NCBI GenBank assembly: GCA_026018925.1
Contig: JAKSZU010000009.1
Coordinates: 81,435,090 to 81,499,089 of the forward strand
DNA from: Tupaia tana
Lineage: Eukaryota; Chordata; Mammalia; Scandentia; Tupaiidae
DNA: 64,000 bases
Reading direction: 5' to 3'
A program made the translations under genes and the position numbers. Of the stretch, positions 30,380-41,789 are shown piece by piece. The notes under the pieces were generated by a model that worked only from the letters and a program-made list of their open reading frames with translations, was not told where the DNA came from and ran no database searches. The stretch's first letter is position 1, and every line of letters starts with the position of its first letter.

Positions 30380-31140
30380 GAAAGTTTCGTTCCTACTTCT
30401 TATCTACTCATTGTTCCCCAATAGATAAGTACTATTCTTCATTTCTTATAAATCCTTCCAGAATTTCTTCATGCAAGCAAATGGGAATTCATATTCTTAT
30501 TTTGACCTTTTTATATTACATACAAGGTAGCATTAGTTGCAGTTTTCCATACTTTCCTTTTTGCACTTAGAAATTTATCTCAAAGACCTTACTATATATA
30601 AGTGCATAGAACTTCCCCATTATTTTTCTTGCACATCTGCATAGTGCTCTGTTATATAGATGTACTATTAATATATTGTCACCCATTGACAGACATGTGT
30701 GTTGTTTCCAGCCTTTTGTGATTAAAAAGTTTTGTAATGAATGACCTTATACATTTATTATTCCAAAAATTGTGAAAAATATCTGTAGGATAAATTCCTT
30801 AAAGTGGAATTGCTGGGTGGGGGCCAGCAGTTGGCATAATGGCTATGTTTGTGGACTCCTATGTAGTCAACCATGTTTGGAGTCCCGGACCCAGTGGCTT
30901 AAACTCACGTTGGGCACGTGTGCGTGCATGCCCAAGATCCTGAGAGGAGAATGGAGGAGAAGGGATTGTGGCATGGCCATATCCCTGGGGGGTGATTTCT
31001 TGCTTTGTTTCTCTCTGTCTCTCTCTGTCTTTCTGGCGAGCTCACATGCCCTATAGCAAAAACCTCTCCAAAAAATTTTTTTTAAAGTGGAATTTCTGGG
31101 TGAAAGGGTATGTGCATTTTTATTTTCATTAGGTATTACC
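30380..31140 (-). mobile_element. ancient L1 3' end, antisense
   Basis: Text such as GGAATTGCTGGG...AAAGGGTATGTGCATTTTTATTTTC and CCCATTGACAGACATGTGTGTTGTTTCCAGCC... (split here for length) belongs to old mammalian L1 3' ends read in reverse. A SINE splits it at 30820-31083. Confidence 0.65.
30820..31083 (+). mobile_element. SINE in ancient L1
   Basis: Flanked by AAAGTGGAATTGCTGGGTG (30801-30819) and AAAGTGGAATTTCTGGGTG (31084-31102). Confidence 0.93.
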
Positions 31141-31381
31141 TAATAAGTAATTCCATTTAGAATTATGTCATATGATGATGGACTCATTTAGCATATTCTT
31201 CATCTACTCAGTTGTAAAAGAGACACACCAAATAAACTACTAAGGCAAACTATGAAGAATCAGAAAAAGACATATTCTCGATAATAAAATTTCTGAGGCC
31301 ATGGAATATCTTATTAATCTCTGCAGGGGCACATTGTAGAAGTTAAATAAATATTTGAGTAGTTTCTTAAAAGTGCTGTTA

Positions 31382-31644
31382 GGGGGGCCAGCAGATGGTC
31401 TAGCAGTTATGTCTCTGGACTCACACATGAGTGACTGAGTCCCAGGCCTGGTGGCTTGAAAATCACCCCAGGCATATGTGTATACATATCAAAGATCCTG
31501 GGAGGAGAATGGAGGAGAAGGGATTGTGGGGTGGTCATCCTTCACTGTGGGGAGGGTGACTTCTCATTTTCCCTCTCACTGTCTCTGACTCTGACTCTCT
31601 CTGGTGAACACATGCACCCTAAGGCAAAAACCTCTCAAAATAAG
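31382..31644 (+). mobile_element. SINE, first of a target-sharing pair
   Basis: Flanked by AAGTGCTGTTA at 31371-31381 and 31645-31655. The target recurs in reduced form (AAGTGCTATT) after the next SINE. Confidence 0.9.
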
Positions 31645-31655
31645 AAGTGCTGTTA

Positions 31656-31902
31656 GGGGCCAGCTGGTGGCATGGTGGTTAATGCAGCTGGATCCCACAT
31701 GGCCAACTATGCTGTTCAAGGCCCAGATCCTGCAACTTGGAAAATGCACCAGGCATGTGTGCATGTGTGCCCAAAATATTGATAAGAGAATGGAGGAGAA
31801 GGGATCACAAGGTGGCTTTCCCCCCGTAGGTGGTAATTTCTCACTTTCTCTTTTTCTGTCTTTGTCTCTGGTGAGCACACACACCATCTAGCAAATTTTT
31901 TA
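31656..31902 (+). mobile_element. SINE, second of a target-sharing pair
   Basis: Starts GGGGCCAGCTGGTGGCATGG, has a long-type body and ends before AAAAGTGCTATT (31903-31914). Confidence 0.87.
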
Positions 31903-32323
31903 AAAAGTGCTATTTATTTATGAGTGAAATACTACTGAACTGATAATACCAATTTTAGAAACTAAAACACACACACTATCAGAAATCATTTACTGGAACA
32001 ATTGTAATAGATAATTAAGAAGGTTAAAGTACTTGGAAACAAAAAACAGTGGAGGATTAATGAATATTAAGAAACCAAATTTATGAATAAGTCATCATTA
32101 TTTTTTCCAAAATTAGAAAAAATATATTGTTTTTTAAAATTTACATTTAATCAATGCACATCTTTACAGTACAAACATGGTTTTTACCAGCGTGAATACA
32201 CTGCTTAATAGTCAAATCAAAGACATTATCATATATCTTAACATCAACAGATAACTTCATTGGGAAATAAGACATAAGGAAAAAAGGTAATCTAAAGGAG
32301 GTCTAGTTAAAAACCAATTGCTT

Positions 32324-32628
32324 GGGGAACCAACAGTTAGTGTAATGGCTATGTCGCTGGACTCCCACGTAGTCGACCGTGGTTCGCGTCCCGGACCCAG
32401 TGGCTTAAACTCACGCCGGGCGCATGTGCGTGCGTGCCCAAGATCCCGAGAGGAGAATGGAGGAGAAGGGATTGCAGCGTGACCATCCCCCCTGGGGGGT
32501 GATTTCTCACTTTCTGTCTCTATGTCTCTCTCTGTCTGTCTGGCGAGCGCACGCGCCCTATAGCGAAAACCTCTCCAAAACAAAACAAAACAAAACAAAA
32601 CAAAAACAAAACAAACAAACAAAAAAAC
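32324..32628 (+). mobile_element. SINE with (AAAAC)n tail
   Basis: Flanked by AACCAATTGCTT (32312-32323 and 32629-32640). The B box region reads GGTTCGCGTCC, which is less decayed than most copies. The tail is a (CAAAA)n repeat of about 60 bp. Confidence 0.94.
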
Positions 32629-32807
32629 AACCAATTGCTTTAAAAAACTGGTTAACAGTTGGGTTAAAAACAAATGCTTTTTAGCAATGTTACATAACAG
32701 TGAAGTAAATACATAAAGAGTATTCTAGAAGTTCTCTTATCATAAAGTGATATAATAAAAATATCAAATGATAACTTAAACATCAAATAAAAACTACACT
32801 ACTATAC

Positions 32808-32883
32808 CTGAGACATGTAACCTGGAGGAAGATATATTGGTGGGAAAGTACCAGTTGGTGACATCAGAGGTACGTTAGCAGGT
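32808..32883 (-). pseudogene. FNDC3C1: FNDC3C exon: PANVPLMSPTGTFPPIYLPPGY
   Basis: Acceptor CTTTTCAG and donor GTATAG, 76 bp. The text parallels PAQVPMMSPNGSVPPIYVPP of FNDC3A, one of the best-conserved parts of the family. Phase is correct on both sides and the frame is intact. Confidence 0.96.
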
Positions 32884-32914
32884 CTGAAAAGAAAATAACT
32901 ATTAATAAATACTT

Positions 32915-33022
32915 GGGCCAGCATGTGGCTTGATGATTAAGGAGTTTGATTTCCACATGGCTGACTGCAGTCAGAGTCCCAGACTTGGTGACTTGCTTTC
33001 TCAATTTCCCTCTCTTTCATAA

Positions 33023-33059
<37 letters not shown>

Positions 33060-33060
33060 C
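32915..33060 (+). mobile_element. SINE, short type, (TAA)n tail
   Basis: Head GGGCCAGCATGTGGCTTGATG, a direct jump to CTTTCTCAATTTCCCTCTC, and a tail grown into a (TAA)n microsatellite (33023-33057). Confidence 0.85.
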
Positions 33061-33429
33061 AGATAATTATTTTAAAAACTAAATACTGTAACAACTACTA
33101 ACAAAGTTCACTAGGGAGCCAATTAACTTTTCACAGTGAAACTCAGCTCTGGCTTTAACAATAGCCAACCATTTTGAAAGTGTGTATTTACTCACAAAGG
33201 TGACTAGGTCAGAGAGTAGATGAATCTATAAAAAGTCATCACATCCAATGGAATGTAACCAAAGCACATAATAGGTATTGGGCAAAATTTATATTATCAA
33301 AAATGTTGGCAAGTTTCACTGCTAATGAAAATAAAATAACAGCTTTCTTTTATTTATTAATTATTTCATCTATCGTAGTTATATATTGAGTAATAAAAGT
33401 TTTATACTGTACCTTAAAATGTATTTCTC

Positions 33430-33701
33430 TTTTTTTTTTTTTTTTGAGAGGTTTTTGCTATAGGGCATGTGTGATTGCCGGAAAGACAGAGAGAGACAGA
33501 GAGACAGAAAGTGAGAAATCACCCCCCAGGTGGGATGGCCATGCCACAATTCCTTCTCCTTCATTCTCTTCTTGGGATTTTTGGCACACGGCACATACAC
33601 TCATGTGTCCAATGTGAGTTTAAGCCACTGGGTCCAGGACTCGAACTGCGGTCGACTACATGAGAGTCCAGTGATATAGCCATTACACCAACTGCTGGTC
33701 C
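33430..33701 (-). mobile_element. SINE, long type
   Basis: T-tract, GCTATAGGGCATGTG, long-type body and head TGCTGGTCCC at the right. Confidence 0.9.
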
Positions 33702-34167
33702 CTAAATATACAATTATATACATTTTACATGCATAATATATACAATGTACTCCTGTACATTGTCATATCCTAAGAATCCAGTATAATGTGGGTATGTGCT
33801 AGGCACTAAGGACACACTTGTTGAATGTTTGGATGAATAAGCTGTCTGAAAACTTCAGCAGTCATCTCCTATAGAATAGTATAAAATTGTTAGTGACTAT
33901 CAATAGTTCTAAAATATGGACTTCTTCTAATGGAATTCTTAATTATTCTCCTTTGATTTTTAAAACTTCCTTAAGTTTTTTTGAAGGTCTCTAGTAAGAT
34001 TAGAAAGATGAGCTTTCGTTGTTCTGTTGATGTGAAGGTCTTACAAAGATTATATTAATTTAAGAACATTCAATCTGGCTCAAAAATTAAGGATATTTAG
34101 TGGGTTACTGGTAAAGTCATTTCACACTGTTAAACTCACTCTATTTGATATTGAATAATGCACATCT

Positions 34168-34412
34168 GGGACCAGCAGTTAGAGTAATGGCTATGTCACT
34201 GGACTCCCATGTAGCCGACCGTGGTTTGTGTTCCAGACCTGGTGGCTTAAAACTCATGCCGGGCATGTGTGCGTGCGTGCCTAAGATCCTGAGAGGAGAA
34301 TGGAGGAGAAGGGATTACGGAGTGGCCATCCCCCTGGGGGGTGATTTCTCTCTGTCTCTCTCTGTCTGCCTGGTGAGCACATGCTCCCTATAGCAAAAAC
34401 CTCTCAAAAAAA
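34168..34412 (+). mobile_element. SINE near an FNDC3C exon
   Basis: Flanked by AATAATGCACATCT (34154-34167 and 34413-34426). It ends only 29 bp from the next exon border, in the intron's donor region. Confidence 0.93.
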
Positions 34413-34440
34413 AATAATGCACATCTAATTATACTTTAAC

Positions 34441-34520
34441 ATGCCTTGAATATTCTGAATGTTTCCATCATCAGACTTGATGGTGAGGATCTCGCCAGGG
34501 TTAACTTGTACTGATATAAT
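34441..34520 (-). pseudogene. FNDC3C1: FNDC3C exon: SVQVNPGEILTIKSDDG
   Basis: Acceptor TTTTTTCTAG, 80 bp, reads IISVQVNPGEILTIKSDDGN then IQNIQG, parallel to VILVQVNPGEAFTIRREDGQ. The donor GTTAAA is weak, but it gives the right phase (AT|A) for the next exon. Confidence 0.94.
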
Positions 34521-35259
34521 CTAGAAAAAAATAATTCTTTAATGACAGACTTTACTGCTAATTAATCTATAAAAATAATTATACTTTTGAATAATATTCA
34601 CACTCACTAATTATGGGGGTCGCAAAATGGCAAGGAGAAGAGTACAATCAGATTAATGAGCACTTGGGAGAAATTTAATATCCCTTAGTAAGAACAGGTC
34701 CTTTCCTACCTAAGTAAATAAAGCTTAACATAATAAGATGAGAGAAAATAGGTGCATGGAAGTGGAAAGGCTCAATTCCTCCTTCCTCCACTAAATAAAA
34801 ATAAAAAAAAAAACAAAAACTTTTTATCTGAAGGTAAAATTCAGACATACTTCAGACATCCAGTACTGAAGACAAAAAGGCCATCTGGTATATCTCTTAG
34901 AATAAGGCATCATTTGTGAGTAATTAGTAGTATACTGTGTCACAACAGTGGTATTCAGATGATAACTCACAATCTAGTAGGGAAAAAATAATTTTAATTT
35001 CAACAAGGTCAATTTTTTCTCAGCTCCTTTTGACATGGTGATGTCAAACACGACTGTAAGCTATAAGTACAATTTTTGCTCGTTTTTTTTTAAACTCCAG
35101 AGAAGAGAAGTTAGTGATCTTTTCACATTACAGATTGAGATAGGCCTTCTATTGAATAGATTAATTTAAATAGGGTGCAAATGCTAAGTAAGAACAATAC
35201 CCTCTCTTTCTGGAAACCAATCCTATATGTAAAAGTCATTGGTGCTCAAACACAATATA

Positions 35260-35420
35260 TGTTTTTAAATGTTTATTTCTTTCATGAGAATTGGATCATA
35301 GGCATGCATGTGCCTGGTATACTCAGGGAGGTCTCTGGATGTGAACTCAGAATGTTCCCATGTGGGTCAGCCCTACAGAGCATGGTATTTTACTGCTGCA
35401 GCACTGTCTGGTCATCCAAA
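35260..35420 (+). other. possible old SINE-like repeat
   Basis: The stretch GCATGCATGTGCCTGGTATAC to TACTGCTGCAGCACTGTCTGG looks like a decayed interspersed repeat but I cannot place it in a family. Confidence 0.3.
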
Positions 35421-35538
35421 ATTTTAAATATTATAAAGCTGAATTTATAACTATGAATGAGTAAGAAGGAACTTTAGTCTGCATCAGAGTCATATATTTT
35501 AAATCATGTACCAGAAGAAACAATGGGTAGTATAGATT

Positions 35539-35800
35539 ATTTTTTTTTTTGAGAGGTTTTTCGCTATAGGGCGCGTGCGCTCGCCAGACAGAGAGAGACA
35601 GAGAGACAGAAAGCGAGAAATCACCCCCCAGGGGGGATGGTCACACCGCAATCCCTTCTCCTCCATTCTCCTCTCGGGATCTTGGGCACGCACGCACACG
35701 CGCCCGGCGTGAGTTGTAAGCCACTGGGTCCGAGACGCGAACCGCGGTCAACTACGTGGGAGTCCAGCGACATAGCCATTACGCTAACTGCTAGTTCCCA
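35539..35800 (-). mobile_element. SINE, long type
   Basis: Flanked by GGGTAGTATAGATT (35525-35538 and 35801-35814). CpG sites are well kept (GCGCGTGCGCTCGCC), which suggests a young copy. Confidence 0.94.
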
Positions 35801-36016
35801 GGGTAGTATAGATTTTAAGACATATTAGAACTTTAGAGCCAGTTAAGGGAGGCTGAAAAAGCACTTAAATCAACCTAAATATAGATCACATGTGGCCTAA
35901 GCTAGTGTTAAATGCCTGAAGCAATTTTAAAAGCCCTACAGAAAAAGATAAACTAATGTTTGTGAAAAGACGAATTTCCAAAATAAGTGATCAGTTATAA
36001 AAAGTGACATGTTTTT

Positions 36017-38004
36017 AGCCACGCAGAAACTTCTTAGTCTTATGTAATCCCATTTTTCTATTTTTGGGGATCATTGATTGCACTTTGGGGGTCTTATTTA
36101 AGAAGTCTTTCCCTACCCCAATTTCTCCGAGTTTCCCCAGTGTTTTCTAGGACCAGTTTTATAGTTTGAGGTCTTAGATTTAGATCTTTGATCCACCTTT
36201 ACTTGATTTTTGTCAAAGGTGAGAGGTAGGGTTCAGATTCATCTTTCTCCAGGTGGAAATCCAGTTTTTCCAGCACCACTTGCTGAAGAGGTTTTTCTTT
36301 TCCCACTGGATTGACTGGTACCCCTTGTCAAAAATCAGTTGACTGTATGTTTGGGAATTTATTTCTGGGGACTCTATTCTGTTCCATTGGTCCACATGTC
36401 TGTTTCTGTGCCAGTACCATGCTGTTTTGATTACCACAGCTTTGTAGTATATTTTTGGGCCAGGGAGTGAGATGCCACCCACTCCACTCTTCTTGTGCAG
36501 GATTGCTTTGGCAATACGGGGTCTTGATTCCAGACAAATTTTATGATTGCCTTTTCTATATCTGTGAAGAATGTGTCAGGTACTTTGATTGGCATTATAT
36601 TAAATATGTAGACTAATTTGGGTAGAAGACAAAAGACATAGTAATTAGTATGAATCAACAGCCCTCAGAATGGGAAAATATTTTTGTAAATTATGCATCA
36701 GATAAGGGACTGATAACCAGAATACACAAGGAACTCAAGCAGCTGTTTGGAAAAAAGATTATCAACCCTATTAAAAGATGGGAGAATGAGGGGACCAGCA
36801 GTTAGCGTAATGACTATGTCGCTGGACTCCCATGTAGTCGACCGTAGTTCACATCCCGAACCTGGTGGCTTAAAACTCACGCCGGGCCCGTGTGCGTGCG
36901 TGCCCAAGATCCCGAGAGGAGAATGGAGGAGAAGGGATTGCAGCGTGGCCATCCCCCCCGGGGGGGGGGGGGGGGGTGATTTCTCACTTTCTGTCTCTCT
37001 GTCTCTCTCTGTCTGTCTGTCTGGTAAGCGCATGCGCCCTATAGCGAAAACAAACAAACAAACAAAAGAAAAAACCTCTAAAAAAAAAAAAAGGTGGGAG
37101 AATGAGTTGGAAAAAAAAAACACTCTCTAAGGATGACATATGAATAGCCAAAAGGCATATGAAAAAATGCTCAACATCCCTCATTGTAAGGGAAATACAG
37201 ATCAAAACAATGAGATACTACCTAACCCCAGTCAGAATGTCTAAGATTAAAAGAACAAAAAATGATAAATGTTGATGGGGATGTGGTGAAAGGGGAATTC
37301 TCTTACACTGCTGGTGTGAATGTAAATTAGTCCAACCACTATAGAGAACAATTTGGAGATTCCTCAAAAATCTGCAAATAGAACTATCATATGATCCAGC
37401 AATCCCACTTGGTATCTACCCAAAGGACAGAAGAATTCTTCATCAGAAAAGTGCCTGCACATTGATGTATATTGTGGCACTATTCACAATTGCTAAGACA
37501 TGGGACCAACCCAAATGCCCCTGAACTGATGAATGGATTGAAAAACTGTGGCACATATACTCTATGGAATACTATTCAGCCATAAAAAAACAAAACTCTG
37601 GGTTTTGATAGAAAGTGGAAGAATATGGAAGATCTACTGCTGAGTGAAGCAAGCCAGGCTATGAAGAAGAGACATTGTATGTCCCCACTTAATATATACT
37701 GAGTGTCCACACTCTATGACTGAAAATGATTGACTAAAGGATTTACAAACCCAGTAAATGGTGTAAATACCAGATATAGTGTGTATGGAAGAGTACGGCC
37801 TGAGGAAGGACATTTAGAAGAAAAATATGGAGGCAAAGCATTAATGGGAAAAGGAAATGTGGTATTATCTGTTGAAGCTATTTTACAGTTTAATCAACTG
37901 GACTAGGGAGAAATGTTCCCATATTGAAATAGTCACTTTGTAAGCTAAATAATGTGATTGAGTGTATAAAAGAAAATGGAATTAAAAAAATAAATAAAAG
38001 AGAA
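36017..38004. mobile_element. L1 insertion with 5' inversion (twin priming)
   Basis: The left part (36017-36630) is L1 ORF2 text on the minus strand. From about 36640 to 38004 the element is on the plus strand and ends in its 3' UTR and A-tail (AATTAAAAAAATAAATAAAAG). Both outer edges carry AAAAAGTGACATGTTTTT (35999-36016 and 38005-38022). One insertion event with an inverted 5' half explains this. It lies in the first coding intron of FNDC3C. Confidence 0.92.
36791..37095 (+). mobile_element. SINE inside the inverted L1
   Basis: Flanked by GGGAGAATGAG (36780-36790 and 37096-37106). A G-run of about 18 bases lies in the body (36958-36976). Confidence 0.92.
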
Positions 38005-38101
38005 AAAAAGTGACATGTTTTTTCTAAGTAAAAAACTAACACTGGATTTACAAGAATTTTGATTGATTATAATGTAAAACATAAAGCAAAACTACTGTTA
38101 C

Positions 38102-38184
38102 CTGGTACATGGGATTCCCATTAGTAACTAGAGCTATAGGAAACATTTTGGTAAGAATAGATATAAGTTGATATTCAGTCATGT
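38102..38184 (-). pseudogene. FNDC3C1: FNDC3C first coding exon
   Basis: Acceptor TTTTTAG|AC then ATG at 38182-38180 and donor GTAACA. The 27 codons read MTEYQLISILTKMFPIALVT then NGNPMYQ and join in phase to IISVQVNPGE. The place and length match the start of FNDC3A (MAEHPPLL...VSADGTQQ|VILVQVN). The presence of an acceptor means at least one non-coding exon lies upstream, beyond or to the right of 38184; I did not find it. Confidence 0.85.
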
Positions 38185-39064
38185 CTAAAAAGACGGGTTT
38201 TCACAATAAGTGATGTTTCTAAGAAACAAGTAAAATTTTATGTTAATCAAATGAAGTCAAAGTCATAGTTTTAAGTGACAAAATCTGACAGAATTCTCCT
38301 GAGAAAGCCATTTCAATTTTTCACTCCAGAAATGTACACTTAACTGAAATTATTTTGTGAAAAATTTCAAGATAATCATTGATATTCATAAACAAAAGAG
38401 TATAAAATTTGGAACTAAGGGTTTTTATTTGATTGTTTACTCTTCACTCAAGTGAAGACAAAGATAGATCCATTTCACAGCATGATAATGGTTAAAACAA
38501 GCCATTATTTACTTGATTCATTCAGGTCAAATTCAAACAACTGATTTCCAAATTCATACTGTTAACTGACAAATAAAGCCTCACACTGCTCAGATAGCTG
38601 TAAGAATTGCCCAGATCTGTTAAAAAATGATTGGAATATATATATTTATGTTAACTCTCTTAGATACTAGAAACAAATATCTTAAAAATGATCCAAATCT
38701 CAAACCAAAACCTTTAAGTTTAAAATACTTTCCAGGTTCAAGTACTTCATGTGTGGATGACACCAAATGACAAAATATGGTCTATGTCCTTGATTCCATA
38801 AACACTTGGGCAAAAATAAGAAAGAAAAATATGATTAATTTGAAGGTAAAGAAGGGGAGGCTCAAGAGGGAACCTCTTGGAGCTAGGCAAGCCCTCCAAA
38901 TGAAGTGTTTTGTTGTGGGTCTACAGCTCCTTGGTAACACTGATGCAAAAGAATGTTCATCCTGTCAGAATTCTAGTCACTACCTACATCATTTCCTTAG
39001 CAGTTTTTTTTTTTTTAATTTTTACATACTCTTAGGAGACTTTTATTTGTGCATACAGCTTTTT
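38185..39064. other. non-coding, nothing recognised
   Basis: Upstream of the FNDC3C start exon. I see no CpG island, exon or named repeat here. Confidence 0.5.
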
Positions 39065-39333
39065 TTTATTTCTTTTTTTTTTTTTGAGAGGTTTTTGCTA
39101 TAGGGTGCATGCGCTCGCCAGACAGACAGAGAGAGACAGAGAGACAGAAAGTGAGAAATCACCCCCCAGGGGGGATGACCACGCCGAAATCCCTTCTCCA
39201 TTCTCCTCTTGGGATCTTGGGCACACACGCACACCTGCCCAGCATGAGTTTTAAGCCACCGGGTCCGGGATGCGAACCGCAGTTGACTACATGGGAGTCC
39301 AGCGATATAGCCATTACGCTAACTGCTGGTCCC
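39065..39333 (-). mobile_element. SINE, long type
   Basis: Flanked by CATACAGCTTTT (from 39052 and from 39334). Confidence 0.92.
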
Positions 39334-39386
39334 CATACAGCTTTTCATAAATGGAAGATTCAGGGTTTTTTTGAAAAGTAAACTGT

Positions 39387-39576
39387 TAGAGACCAGCAGG
39401 TGGGCATGGTGATTAAGGCACTGGACACTCCCACATGGTTGACCACGGTTCAAGTCCCATACCTGATGGCTTGCTTTCTCACTCCCCCACTTCTCTCTCT
39501 CTCTGGTTAAATTAAAATAAATGAAAAAATAAATAAAATAAATAAATAATTATTTTAAAAACTAGAAAAGAAAAAT
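39387..39576 (+). mobile_element. SINE, short type
   Basis: Flanked by GAAAAGTAAACTGT (39373-39386 and 39577-39590). The tail is (AAAT)n. Confidence 0.92.
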
Positions 39577-39696
39577 GAAAAGTAAACTGTGGAGGAACCA
39601 AAAAATATGAAGTATATCCAGCAGGAACATGTGTGTTTTCTCTTAGGTTAGGTATTAAGGAAATAGTTACTAATTGAATATTTTAAAATGTCTACT

Positions 39697-39980
39697 TGAG
39701 GCTATTAGATGGCTCAGTGGATATGTCACTGGACTCCCACATGGTTGACTGCGACTCGAATCTCAGACTCATTGGCTTGAAAATTCACACCAGGAACGTG
39801 TGTGTGCGTGCCCAAGATCTCAGGAGGAGAATGGAGAAGATATTGCAGCATGGCCAGCCCTCCTAGGGGAGCGATTTCTCACTTTCCCTCTCACTATCTC
39901 TGTCTGCCCCCCTCTCCCTGCCCCCAGCACACATGCCCTAAAGCAAAAACCTCTAAAGAAAAACAAAGTTAAAAAAAAAA
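39697..39980 (+). mobile_element. SINE, long type
   Basis: Head diverged (TGAGGCTATTAGATGGCTCAG) but the A-box-like GGCTCAGTGG and long-type body are clear. Confidence 0.85.
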
Positions 39981-40587
39981 AGTCTACTCAACAGTGACAA
40001 GTACTTTAGGATAATTTAAATCTTCCTTGTATCATCACAACATTCATTTCATTCCAGGCAAGAGTCACTGTTCTCTAGTTCATCTTAATGGCTGGATTGT
40101 TCAAGATATAAAACATAACATAACCTGCAATGACATTTCAAGATAGAAACTGGCCAACATACACACAAATACTCTCTCTTTCTAGCTCTGTATTTATATT
40201 TCTGTGTCTGTATTAATATCTCTGTGTCTATATTTATTTAGATATAGATCTATACAGTATATCTCCCCTCCCATCCCTTAACTGCTTCATTTTCATCAGA
40301 ATTTCCAGTCCTTAGTACACATAATATGTCAAATTAAGTTGACTGCTTTATCTCTTTATACTTTCTGTAGCTATGCACCAACTTAGGTACAGAAATATTG
40401 GTAATTTAATCATTGATTAATTCTTGAGTGACATCCATATATCAACAGATTGAAAGCGGACAGCCCGAGGTAGATAACTACCTTTTTAGGACATATTGAA
40501 AAGGGGGGTTTTATGGGTTCTGAAGCTAAAATTAATTGGCTTTAGAGTCCCTAAAATATAAACACTTTTTAAAAGCTTCTATCCCTT

Positions 40588-40862
40588 CTTTTTTTTTTGG
40601 AGAGGTTTTTGCTATAGGGCGCATGCGCTTGCCAGACAGACAGAGAGAGACAGAGAGACAGAAAGCGAGAAATCACCCCCCAGGGGGGATGGCCACGTCG
40701 CAATCCCTTCTCCTCCATTCTCCTCTCAGGACCTTGGGCACGCATGCACACGCGCCCAGCGTGAGTTTAAGCCACCAGGTCTGGGACGCGAACTGCGGTC
40801 GACTATGTGGGAGTCCAGAGACATAGCCATTACACTAACTACTGGTCCCTTTTTATTTTTGG
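40588..40862 (-). mobile_element. SINE, long type
   Basis: Flanked by AAAAGCTTCTATCC (from 40571 and from 40864). Confidence 0.93.
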
Positions 40863-40979
40863 AAAAGCTTCTATCCTTTAATAAGCAGCATTATATAGGA
40901 TTTAGTGCCCTATTTAGATTATTTTTTAGTATTTTAGTTTTACAGGTTAAATTTACTTTATGTATATAGTTTTATTCCT

Positions 40980-41168
40980 AACCCCAGTGGTTTAAAAAAA
41001 CATGCTGGGCATATGGATTTAAGTTCTCAAAATCCCAACAGGATGGAGAAATGGAGAAGTTATTGTTATGTGGCCATATCTCATTGGGGGTGTGCTTTCT
41101 CTCTCATTCTATCTTTCTCTGTCTGTCCCTCTCTCTCTGATGAGCACACACACCCTCTGTCAATAAAA
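40980..41168 (+). mobile_element. SINE, degenerate, 5'-truncated
   Basis: Starts in the body (CCCAGTGGTTTAAAAAAACA) and ends with GATGAGCACACACACCCTCTG. The tRNA-like head is missing. Confidence 0.7.
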
Positions 41169-41182
41169 AAACAAAAAGCATA

Positions 41183-41460
41183 GATTGGGACCAGCAGTTA
41201 GTGTAATGGCTATGTCGCTGGACTCCCACGTAGTCGACCGCCGTTTGAGTCCCGGACACGGTGGCTTAAACTCACGCCGGGCGCTTGTGCGTGTATGCCC
41301 AAGATCCCGAGAGGAGAATGGAGGAGAAGGGATTGCGGCGTGGCCATCCCCCCGGGGGGTGATTTCTCGCTTTCTGTCTCTCTGTTTCTCTGTGTCTGTC
41401 TGGCGAGCGCACATGCCCTATAGCAAAAACCTCTCCAAAAAAAAAGAAAAAAAAAAGAAA
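41183..41460 (+). mobile_element. SINE, long type
   Basis: Flanked by AAAAAGCATA (41173-41182 and 41461-41470). The head directly follows TAGATT. Confidence 0.92.
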
Positions 41461-41549
41461 AAAAAGCATAACCAAACAAGGTCTTTATTATATAAGAAAT
41501 CAAATTTTCTTTTTGCAGATGGAGAACTTCTTGTTCATTTCCCTTATTT

Positions 41550-41727
41550 TTAAAAATAACTTTATTTAATTTTATTCATAATTATTCTTATTTTGTTTCA
41601 TTTGACCAGAGAGAGACAGACAGAGAGGAAAAGTGAGAAAACTAGCTGCCAGGTCCAGGATTTTCACCATGGTTGGCCTTATGGGAGTCCAGCACCTCAG
41701 CTACCATGCCACCTGCTGGCCCTTCCC
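41550..41727 (-). mobile_element. SINE, short type
   Basis: AT-rich tail complement, TTTGACCAGAGAGAGACAG, and head CACCTGCTGGCCC at the right. Confidence 0.85.
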
Positions 41728-41789
41728 CTTATGTTTTGATGATCACTTTTATAATTTTTAAATTAACTACTAAATTTATGTTTAGATTT

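Larger units (their letters stand above)
4957..38184 (-). pseudogene. FNDC3C1: FNDC3C-like unitary pseudogene (multi-exon)
   Basis: Fifteen minus-strand exons with AG/GT borders align in order with FNDC3 proteins, which are membrane-anchored proteins with a proline-rich N-terminus and many fibronectin type III domains. They cover the start codon, QVNPGE, MSPTGTFPPIYLPPGY, the VIEENG...IIIVPQ box, the HGR box, and FN3 domains 1 to about 4. The C-terminal FN3 domains and membrane anchor lie left of the window. The sequence is too divergent for FNDC3A or FNDC3B, and FNDC3C (functional in mouse, as far as I recall a pseudogene in human) fits best. Breaks are a provirus and a SINE in coding exons, three nonsense codons, several frameshifts and one lost splice acceptor. 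Exons of the 6-kb 3' block (4957-6330) remain open and phase-consistent, so decay may be fairly recent. The FNDC3 family assignment is strong; the C paralogue is an inference. Confidence 0.85.

Noticed and set aside
32257-32673. Recurrent open frames with the text GDGHAAIPSPPFSSRDLGH
   Set aside because: This peptide appears wherever a minus-strand reading crosses the SINE body. It is a shadow of the repeat.
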